DNA of 64,000 nucleotides from Schizochytrium sp. CCTCC M209059 (Eukaryota; Sar; Bigyra; Thraustochytrida; Thraustochytriidae), in NCBI GenBank assembly GCA_000818945.1, contig KN805370.1:1-64000 (forward strand). The letters run 5' to 3'. Positions within the stretch are counted from its first letter, which is position 1. Every line of letters begins with the position of its first letter. The notes below the pieces were generated by a model that ran no database searches, was not told where the DNA came from, and saw nothing but the letters and a program-made list of their open reading frames with translations. Shown one piece after another: positions 56,840 to 64,000 of the stretch. A program made the translations under genes and the position numbers.

Positions 56840-57548
56840 TGCTGCTGCCAGGTGCCACTGATGATCCGCCTCGCAGCATGCGCACAGCTGAGCACGACGC
56901 CAGTGGCCGCGGTGAGCCGCAGGTTGAGTGAGGCCAAGATCGAGGCGAAGGGTAATTTTGTCGTGCAGGCCCGAGGCCCCGGCTTACCAGCAGCGAGCTA
57001 GCTAGCTAGCTAGCTAGCTAGCAGCTTCGTCCGCATCCATCTCCGCGTGCATCCTGCAACGGGCTGTCGACCTCCCGCGAGGACAGGAGGCCATTGGCCG
57101 CGGCGCGGCGCCGCACGCAGACGCTGACAGCCAAGCCAGCCAGCCAACCAGCCAGCCAGCCAGCCAGCCCAGCGACGCCTGCCGATCGTCGCCTCGCGCG
57201 GAGTCGCGTCGGCTTGGCTGTGACTCGGACGGAGACCGCTCGCGCCGCGGCGAACTTGCTTGTAACTTGTATCAACACGCAGCCTCGGGGCACCTGCACG
57301 CTCGCTCCTGGCCATGCGCCGCTCAGTCCGGGGCCCGCCAAAACAAACCCACTATACTGCACGCAAGCGCAGGCCGCCGCGGACCTTCTTGCCGGAGCTT
57401 GAGCTCTAGCTGGCTACGTACGTAGTAGCTGGCTGCCTGCGCTTTTCTCCTGGAGCATCCAGCCGCCGTCGGTCGCAGCAAAGCCCGAAAGCTCGAGCTC
57501 GCTCGCGGGAGGCAGCAGCAGCAGCAGCGGCAGCAGCGGCACGGGGAG
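56116..57548. other. Repeat-dense divergent region
   Basis: In order: 10-bp GCTCGGCTCC units (56127-56182), a GA run (56274-56300), CGCCT units (56310-56350), GGCA units (56476-56531), a C run (56768-56784), CTG units (56790-56850), TAGC units (56998-57023) and CCAG units (57128-57168). No gene is supported. It separates divergent genes and must include the DUF2252 promoter. Confidence 0.9.
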
Positions 57549-59333
57549 ATGTACACCCGCGTGGGGCCGACGCCCCCGAGGCGCCGCTCACGCGCGCTCG
57601 CGTGGGCGGCGGGCGCCGGCGCCGCGGCGGTCTTTCTGTGCGTCGTAGTCGCCAGGAACGGGCGCGGCCATGAGGAGGAGACCGTGACCGTCAGCCCCGC
57701 GGAAGCGGACATCTTCGGGATCGGCGCCACCTTGGACATGGAGATGGCAATGCCCAGCAATACCAGCGACGCCGCGCTCATGGACGCTGTCGCGACCGAT
57801 TTCTACGACGGAGTCGAGGCCTACGGGGCCGGGGACGAAGACCACAACCACACCCTCTCGAGCCGCAACAACAGCCTCTGCGCCGGGTGGTGCGCCAACC
57901 AGTACCTGCCGCTCGTGGAATGCACCCAGCATGGCCTTCCGCGACTGCGCGCGGCCTTTCAGATCGAAAACTGCGCCGCCGCGCTCCAAGGCGGTAAAAA
58001 CCTCGAGGCGGTCAACTCCAAGATCGAGAAGATCGCGGACAACACCGCCTTCGTCTTCTTTCGCGGCGCCGCCGCTTTCTTCGATTATAACATGATGTGC
58101 TCCGACCCGCAATTCGCGGCGAAGCGACTCATCATGCCCCGCGTGTACTCGAACGGAGACTGCCACCCAGAGAACTTTGGCGTCATGGTCCAGGCCAACG
58201 GCGATCTCGTCTGGGGCGTCAACGACTTTGACCAGTCCTTCACAACGCCCTTTAGCTGGGACGTCAAGCGCGGCGCCACAGGATTTGCGCTTGGGTCCGT
58301 AGCTCGAGCCTGGGCAGACGAGGACCACTCGAACGCCGCGCGCGCCTTTGTCGAGGCCTATGTCTCCACTCTTGTCGACCACCCGAACTGCGAGTTTGCA
58401 AACACGGAGCGCTTTATTGAGCACGGCCGCTATGTCGAGGGCCACGCTTCCCTTATCAAAGACCTCTTCAAAAAGTCACGCGATCGTGAATCCAAAAAGG
58501 CGACACTTCATTTCCTCGAAGACAAAATGTCCATCGACCTCAAAAATGACCGCTTCATCAAGACCGACAAAATCCATCCCATCAACGAGAGCCTCATCCC
58601 CGAGTTTCAGGAGTCCGTCGACGCCTATTTGTACCACGGTGTCGCGGCACTGGCCAAGTTTCCCAATGACGGCAAGTTCTACAAGGTCGTCGCCGTCGCG
58701 CGCAAGGAAGGCAGCGGCACAGGCTCGATTGGTCTTAACCGATTTTACCTTCTCATCAAGGGCCGCTACGAGTCGCAAAAGCACGGCTACATTATCCTCG
58801 AAATGAAGGAGGAGGTCAACTCCGTCCTTCAAGTGTTCTTTCGCTACTCTTATACCGCCTCGCAAGAGGGAAAGCGCGCCGTGGACGCTGAGCGCTCCGC
58901 GTGGCCCTACACGAACCTGTTTTACGGCTGGACTACCTTTCGCGACAAGTCGTACATTATTCGCGAAAAGTCCAAGCACAATGTCGATGTCAATCTCGAG
59001 AAGCTCAGCAAGGACGAGTACATTCAATACTCTTCGCACGGCGGTCGCGCCCTCGCTCTCTACCACATTCGTGCGCGCTGTAACAACCACGAGTGCGAGC
59101 CGCACGCCCAGTCGGCCGTTGACAAGGAGATTTGTTCTCAGATTCAGACGTATTTGCACAAGAACGTTGGCGTGCAAAACTTCACGAACCAGGTCCATCA
59201 ATTTGCCATTGAGGAGACCAACCGCGAGATCAAAGCGTGGAAGCTTTTGCGCAGCTACGTCAACCCGCGCCGTGACACGAAGACGTCCTACAAGCTCCTC
59301 AACGGAGGCGAAAGGCCGCACAGCTGCTCGTAA
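57549..59333 (+). CDS. Membrane-anchored DUF2252 protein
   Basis: The ATG at 57549 gives 594 residues. A basic N-terminus is followed by one hydrophobic helix (about 17-36), so this looks like a type II anchor or an uncleaved signal. NHT and NNSL near 98-108 are possible N-glycosylation sites, fitting a lumenal location. The DUF2252 core has FVFFRGAAAFFDYN (about 158-171), SNGDCHPENFG (near 202) and VNDFDQSFTTPFSWDVKRGA (near 224). GDCHPENFG followed by a DFD resembles the HxDxxxxN and DFD/DFG elements of aminoglycoside-phosphotransferase-like kinases. The family is mostly bacterial, with no proven reaction. Several Cys residues near 109-140 could form disulfides. The substrate is unknown. 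Confidence 0.82.
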   Translation: MYTRVGPTPPRRRSRALAWAAGAGAAAVFLCVVVARNGRGHEEETVTVSPAEADIFGIGATLDMEMAMPSNTSDAALMDAVATDFYDGVEAYGAGDEDHNHTLSSRNNSLCAGWCANQYLPLVECTQHGLPRLRAAFQIENCAAALQGGKNLEAVNSKIEKIADNTAFVFFRGAAAFFDYNMMCSDPQFAAKRLIMPRVYSNGDCHPENFGVMVQANGDLVWGVNDFDQSFTTPFSWDVKRGATGFALGSVARAWADEDHSNAARAFVEAYVSTLVDHPNCEFANTERFIEHGRYVEGHASLIKDLFKKSRDRESKKATLHFLEDKMSIDLKNDRFIKTDKIHPINESLIPEFQESVDAYLYHGVAALAKFPNDGKFYKVVAVARKEGSGTGSIGLNRFYLLIKGRYESQKHGYIILEMKEEVNSVLQVFFRYSYTASQEGKRAVDAERSAWPYTNLFYGWTTFRDKSYIIREKSKHNVDVNLEKLSKDEYIQYSSHGGRALALYHIRARCNNHECEPHAQSAVDKEICSQIQTYLHKNVGVQNFTNQVHQFAIEETNREIKAWKLLRSYVNPRRDTKTSYKLLNGGERPHSCS

Positions 59334-60074
59334 AAAGAAATTTTCTGCGAGATGCGAGAGAGAGAGGGAGAGAAAGAGAGAAAGAGAGAGAGAAACTGGT
59401 CTTGTCTGCATTTGAACAAGACGAGGAAGAGAGAGATGAAAAAGTAGATTATAATACGTAGTCCATACACGTTAGATTGTCTTTTGTCACAGGGATGACT
59501 GGGCCATTGGATTCATACATGTTCGGCTGTTCTGGGCTTTGCCATGAATATTCAAAGCAGAACGCACTCAGCCTCCGCTTTTCTGCCTCTCGTGATTCCT
59601 TCATCCATGACATTTCATTCAAGCCAACTCGATTCTGGCAGCGCGTGCCACCATCGAATGCCTCATGTCGTCGGCAATACAGAGCCTAGGCTAGTCTTCT
59701 TGAAAAGAGCCAAGAGCATCGACCATTCAAGTTGCGTGAGGAGGAAGGAGTAAGGAGATCTTCGAATTGGCGTGCGCAGCGCAGCAGCGTGTGGCACGCA
59801 GCAAAGCCGTCCGGCCGCAAAGCGCTCGCTCGCGGAATCGATCGAGCGCACAGGCGGGCAGGTAGACACGCAGGCCGATCGCGTAGGCACGCAGGCGCGC
59901 TTGCGAGCGAGCGAGCGAGCGAGCGGTGAGTCAGAAGATCGGCAGAAACCTCAGGGGGAGGACGAGAGGTGGTGGCAGCAGCTGCTGGCGCAGCGCGTCT
60001 CGGTCCTGGTCGGGACCCCGACGCCTCGCGAGGCCGAAGCGCGCGACACCTTGCGCCCTCGGACAAGGCCGAAG
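59334..60074. other. Intergenic region, possibly with an upstream exon of the next gene
   Basis: A GA run (59354-59394) and GAGC units (59903-59926) are present. From 59754 to 60075 the frame of the next gene is open but has no ATG. Its last 45 codons look coding (Trp- and Gln-rich), and GTGAGT at 59926 could be a splice donor. Confidence 0.5.
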
Positions 60075-63000
60075 ATGGTGCGACGAAACCGCAAACTCGT
60101 GCTGCGCGGCAGACAGCCAGTGCCGGCGCACGGTCGCGATATCTATGCGGCGAAAGACGGCCCTGGAGGCTCCAGAACGCCCAGCCGCGAGGCGCTTTGG
60201 CAGCAGGTGGCAAAATGCAGCAACGCGTCCGCCGCGCGCAGACTCGTGGAGGCTCTCTTGCACGCCGACCATTTGCTAGGTCGCGTGGCCAAACTATCGA
60301 GCGCAAAGGGCGCCGTGAAAACCGGAAAATGGTGCGCACTTGCCGCGCATTCCGAGACCCCATGTAGCTGCCAACGCCAGGGCGAAGCCATGCATTGCGA
60401 AGACCATGCCGCCCTTATCAGCATCTGCACTCATATTCTCGGGGCTCCGGTTCCGCTCAAGCTGCGCCAGGCGGCGTCTGCTGTACTCCAAGCTTGTCTC
60501 GACAAGCACCCGAGCCTCGAGACCGTGCTCGCTGCGCGTATCGAGGCTCGCGTCGCAGAGCTCTGTGCACGAGCTTCGCGTGTTGTGGACAAGATTGACG
60601 TCGCGCTTGGTATCCGCAACTTTGTGCTTTCCAGCGCTTGCCGCGACATCCTCGTCGATCGTGTCGATCCAGGTCTCCTTTTGCGCACGCTTCGCCTGCT
60701 TCAGCGCGACCTCAACATGCCGGCACTAGCTGCCGGCCCAGACACTGCACTTGACGCGTCTGTGGCTCTAGCAAACGCCGAAGTGCCGGTACAAGCGCTC
60801 ATGGAGTACCTTCAGGCGCCAGGAGCCTGTACTCGTATTGCCGCGACGGGACCTGCAGACCGCGAGGAAGCTCGTGGCATGGCACAAGAGTCGCTCTTTC
60901 CCTGGGTCAATGCCGCTGCTGATTCTGACGTTGCCGCCGCAACAAAGAGCATCGAAATGTTTGCGGGCATTTCCATTGTTCGTCTTGATCTCACCTTTTG
61001 TGCCCCGGATGAGGTCCGTCGCGCCATTGTCAAGCTGTGCGAAGTCCAATCGGTCTCTCAGGTCAGCGGCAAGCCTACAGACCCTGTCACTGGTGCTGAG
61101 ACTGGTGCTGGAGCTGGTGCTGATACCGCGAGCAGCGCTCTGAATGTCGCGGCGTCATCCGCTGCCAATGCCCACAGTTCATCCATGTCCTCGCCTGTCG
61201 CAGCACCAGCCGCAAGCGACTCTCTCAATGACAAGGCTAGTGAAAATGACGATCCGCGTGCGCTCGTGGCCCTGCTTGCTGCATCGTGCACCGAACCTGC
61301 CGCTGCTCTGCTGCTTCGCAACCTTCTTGCATGCGTACCGCGATCTCTTTTGCTTGCAGCGGATGCAAACACAAACGAGACTGCTCAGGATAATGTCGAA
61401 CCGGTATCCGAGCGCATATTTGCCAAGCTCATGGCCATCTCAGAAGCACACGTTTTTAATGCTACAGTGCAGGGGTACTGTCTCACGGGCCTTGAAGCAT
61501 GGTGCAAGCTTTTCAAGCAAGGACTCCATCTCTTGGAAATGCCGGCCCTCTTGCTCTGGCGGAGCCATGGCAAAAAGTGCTGCCTTGCGCTTCTCGACTT
61601 TGTCCTGGACAATTGGAGTCAAGGATCTCGCAAAGCGCGCTATTACCTCGAACCGCTCTTCAATGCCTCTCTCGAGGTTCTCGAGGCAGTCGCCTTTGCA
61701 GATCCAGCGTCTATGCCTCTACCCTTTGTAGCCGAGCGCGACGACGCGCTCGCAGCGCGAGGGACGCTTCTCCGTCGTCTCTTGCAAGAAGTCACTTTGC
61801 ACGAGCCAGGATCACAAACCACCAACCTCCGTGCCGCGCTCTTGGCTGTTGGGCGCTTTCTCGAACACGATGGTGCGCGTGGCTTATTGGATGTGGATCC
61901 AAACATTATGCCAGCGCTATTGCGCTGCTTCGAGGAGCACGGGCAGGTCTTCACGGTGAGCACCAAGCTATTTCGAGACATGGCAAGCAATCTCGAGGAG
62001 CGCGAGGGTCTTGATACACGACCCATCTGGCTCGAGCCGCTTCTGGATGCCATCACAAAGGGCGATACGAGCGCTGCGGAGCAGGTTGCGACTCGAATCG
62101 TACCCGAGCTACTCAGTTCCGTCAGCGGCATTACCTGTCTCACGCTCCAGGAGGCGCTGGAGAAGCGCAAGCCGGCGCTGGAGGACCAGCTTCGGCTCTG
62201 GGGCGCACTCTCGAGCGCGGGACTTCGCGTCGAATTTGCTGCCTTCGACGACAACAGCACGAGTGGCAAATCGCCCCGGTCACCGCGCTCGCCCATGGCA
62301 AAGTCACCTGCTCTCGCTTCGACAAAGGTTGTGCGTATCCCTTCCGAAGCTGTGCGGCACGGACTCGAGCACGCCGATGACCTCGTCCAACTGCGAGCGG
62401 TCAAGCTTGTGCTTTGCCCCACCAAAAAACAGCGCATGCCAAGCGCCGAGGTCCTCCGCCTTGCAAGGGTTGTCTATAGCTGCACCGTGCACAAGTCGGT
62501 CTCGGAGAGCTGCGCGCAGGGGTTGCGCCGCAGCTCGCAACTATTTTTCGAATGGATCAGCATCGCCCTTGTTCAAAGCAGACGTGCCGACGACGAGCAT
62601 GTGACCGATAAGGATCGCGCCGCCGTCCTTGACTTTCTCAAATGGTTCAAGCGCACCATGATCGAGCAAATCTACCCCGACATGCCGCGCGAGCGATCGA
62701 GCATGGTGCTTTCGCACTTGTCCATCATGTTTGAAGTCTTTTCCACCTCGCCCGAAATCTGTCGCCTCGAGCATCAGGATCACACCTTTTCTCTTCTCAG
62801 TCTTGTGCGCGACGTGCACGAGCAGCCGCGGACGCTTGCTCTGCAAGTGCTTCGACGCGTCCCTGCGCCTCTTCCTGGACTCGACACGTGGTCTGCAGTA
62901 CACAAGCTCGTCAAGTGGGCGCTCTTGCTCGCCAAGAGTCTCAAGGTTCGCAATGCTCGAGGAGGGAGCACTCTCTTGCAGCTTATTTACGAGCGTTATG

Positions 63001-64000
63001 TCCTCGGCGAGGGCTGGGCCGTGGGTCTGCGTGGGGAGCCAACGTCGCGTGAGGACCCTGGCATCCAGGCGCGCATGGACGTTGCTCGGATGCATCTGTC
63101 CTGCGCCGAGGCGTTCAAGTGTGAGCGTGCCGAGAAGGCGTACAACGTTGGGTCCATTATTGTTCGCGAGGCGGACGTGGAGATTTTGGCGCGCGGTTTT
63201 AGCCGCGAGCTTCCGGGCAACACGCACGCGGAAGAAACGGCATTCATGAAGATTGGCGGCTTTGACGAAAAGGACGAGGACGTGGATGATATTGCTCGGG
63301 GCGGAGCCAAAGGTACGACAATCTACACGACAATGGAGCCTTGTAGCAAGCGTCTATCCGGCAATCGTCCATGCACCTCGCGCTGCATCGCTGCTGGCGT
63401 CAAGCGCGTCGTGGTTGGCGTGCGCGAGCCGTCAAAATTTGTAGAGTGCACAGGAACGCGCGAGCTGCGCGAGGCCGGACTCCAGGTCGACTACCTCACG
63501 GGCACTGACCAGAGGCTCAAGGAGCGCTGCATGGAACCGAATATGTTTTTGTTCCCCGATGAGGGTCCTGTGGAACCCTTTCAAGAGCAAGCGAGCGACA
63601 ACTTTGAAGCAGAAGCCATAGGCCAGAATCTCCCGCGGGACCTTGTGGCGCGCGCCTTCTTGGCCGACCTCATCAAACTGTATCGCGAGCCTGGGGCCGA
63701 GTCGTGCTTTGGCCTCTTGCAAGCCTTTCGCAACTGCTGGGAGGTGAGCGAGTCCACGCTCCGCCGTGATCCGGATGCCTGGGTGCAAGTAGCTGAGGAT
63801 TCACTCAACGTGCTCAACAAGGCGTGTGAACTCGCTGCCGCTGTCGTGTGCAAGAAGCAGACAGACGCAGACGATGGCAGTGACTTAGACGACGAGGACG
63901 AGGACATGGAACAGCTCTCCGACAACGACGACGGTGCCGTCGACGCAGACAATAGCGGCGATAACACTACTACTATAAATGCAGCCAGCAAGGAAGGCGG
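60075..64000 (+). CDS. THADA/Trm732-like helical protein carrying a Rib2/RibD-type deaminase (3' end beyond window)
   Basis: A single frame from the ATG at 60075 (AAGATGG) stays open to the window end, 1308 codons. Residues 1-990 are helical and HEAT-like. FLKWFKRTMIEQIYPDMPRE (about 857-876) and WALLLAKSLKVRNARGG, then LLQLIYERYV (near 950-975), resemble THADA/Trm732, the partner of the tRNA 2'-O-methyltransferase Trm7/FTSJ1. A deaminase domain follows at about 1001-1140: GFSRELPGNTHAEE supplies His1051 and catalytic Glu1053, MEPCSKRLSGNRPC supplies Cys1090 and Cys1100, and VVVGVREP follows. The wide Cys spacing is RibD/Rib2-like. After it comes a helical part and an acidic run. The deaminase call is firm; THADA is judged by eye. 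An upstream exon is possible, and the C-terminus (where THADA has DUF2428) is not seen. Confidence 0.8.
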   Translation, partial: MVRRNRKLVLRGRQPVPAHGRDIYAAKDGPGGSRTPSREALWQQVAKCSNASAARRLVEALLHADHLLGRVAKLSSAKGAVKTGKWCALAAHSETPCSCQRQGEAMHCEDHAALISICTHILGAPVPLKLRQAASAVLQACLDKHPSLETVLAARIEARVAELCARASRVVDKIDVALGIRNFVLSSACRDILVDRVDPGLLLRTLRLLQRDLNMPALAAGPDTALDASVALANAEVPVQALMEYLQAPGACTRIAATGPADREEARGMAQESLFPWVNAAADSDVAAATKSIEMFAGISIVRLDLTFCAPDEVRRAIVKLCEVQSVSQVSGKPTDPVTGAETGAGAGADTASSALNVAASSAANAHSSSMSSPVAAPAASDSLNDKASENDDPRALVALLAASCTEPAAALLLRNLLACVPRSLLLAADANTNETAQDNVEPVSERIFAKLMAISEAHVFNATVQGYCLTGLEAWCKLFKQGLHLLEMPALLLWRSHGKKCCLALLDFVLDNWSQGSRKARYYLEPLFNASLEVLEAVAFADPASMPLPFVAERDDALAARGTLLRRLLQEVTLHEPGSQTTNLRAALLAVGRFLEHDGARGLLDVDPNIMPALLRCFEEHGQVFTVSTKLFRDMASNLEEREGLDTRPIWLEPLLDAITKGDTSAAEQVATRIVPELLSSVSGITCLTLQEALEKRKPALEDQLRLWGALSSAGLRVEFAAFDDNSTSGKSPRSPRSPMAKSPALASTKVVRIPSEAVRHGLEHADDLVQLRAVKLVLCPTKKQRMPSAEVLRLARVVYSCTVHKSVSESCAQGLRRSSQLFFEWISIALVQSRRADDEHVTDKDRAAVLDFLKWFKRTMIEQIYPDMPRERSSMVLSHLSIMFEVFSTSPEICRLEHQDHTFSLLSLVRDVHEQPRTLALQVLRRVPAPLPGLDTWSAVHKLVKWALLLAKSLKVRNARGGSTLLQLIYERYVLGEGWAVGLRGEPTSREDPGIQARMDVARMHLSCAEAFKCERAEKAYNVGSIIVREADVEILARGFSRELPGNTHAEETAFMKIGGFDEKDEDVDDIARGGAKGTTIYTTMEPCSKRLSGNRPCTSRCIAAGVKRVVVGVREPSKFVECTGTRELREAGLQVDYLTGTDQRLKERCMEPNMFLFPDEGPVEPFQEQASDNFEAEAIGQNLPRDLVARAFLADLIKLYREPGAESCFGLLQAFRNCWEVSESTLRRDPDAWVQVAEDSLNVLNKACELAAAVVCKKQTDADDGSDLDDEDEDMEQLSDNDDGAVDADNSGDNTTTINAASKEG

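Noticed and set aside
1..64000. Search by eye for tRNA, rRNA, CRISPR arrays and intact transposons
   Set aside because: No cloverleaf, rRNA core, spaced palindromic array, transposase or reverse transcriptase was recognised; a covariance-model scan would be needed to exclude short RNAs.

Overview
The window reads as nuclear DNA of a GC-rich, intron-poor, non-photosynthetic eukaryotic protist. The evidence is a cytoplasmic-type dynein heavy chain, a class I cyclic-nucleotide phosphodiesterase, ESCRT-III, a spindle-checkpoint protein, a Dot1-type methyltransferase and ISD11, all preceded by eukaryotic start contexts (A or G at -3, usually G at +4). There are no operons or ribosome binding sites. 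Most genes are single open frames, including a 14.2-kb dynein gene. Three genes need short GT-AG introns (69-245 bp). The mix, with very abundant 4-5 bp microsatellites, fits a stramenopile such as a thraustochytrid (labyrinthulomycete), but the species is inferred, not proven.

Layout. 0.2-9.6 kb: a zinc-finger/ankyrin/WW protein (+); a RING-ankyrin-2OG oxygenase fusion (-); a receiver-like/PDE fusion (+); a mitochondrial TsaE-like ATPase (-) whose 3' end lies in a duplicated repeat. 10.1-26.6 kb: dynein heavy chain (-) and an unknown coiled-coil protein (-). 27.5-33.8 kb: a NUDT22-like hydrolase, a KE4-type ZIP zinc transporter and ISD11 (all +), separated by an AT-rich island and by tandem repeats seeded from the ZIP 3' end. 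34.7-40 kb: Vps2/CHMP2, phosphomannomutase (two exons) and Noc4 (all -). 40.8-47.6 kb: a UbiA-like membrane protein (+), a YccF-domain protein (-, beside a 49-N assembly gap), a 68-residue membrane protein (+), a MORN-repeat protein (-) and sideroflexin (+, two exons). 48.2-56.1 kb: a Mad3/BubR1-like protein with nine FxIFx repeats, a Dot1 methyltransferase with an NZF-like finger, and a Sec14-GOLD protein (all -). 57.5-64 kb: a membrane-anchored DUF2252 protein and a very long frame (+), open at the window end, that joins a THADA/Trm732-like helical region to a Rib2/RibD-type deaminase.

The genes are mostly unrelated housekeeping functions: trafficking, Fe-S cluster and tRNA metabolism, glycosylation, ribosome assembly, chromatin and mitosis. 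There is no sign of one pathway cluster. The strongest candidates for new biology are domain fusions: the position-32-themed deaminase fusion, the nine-copy ABBA-like array in the checkpoint protein, the Dot1-NZF fusion, the RING-ankyrin-oxygenase fusion and the RegA-like receiver-PDE. I saw no rRNA, tRNA, CRISPR array or intact transposon.
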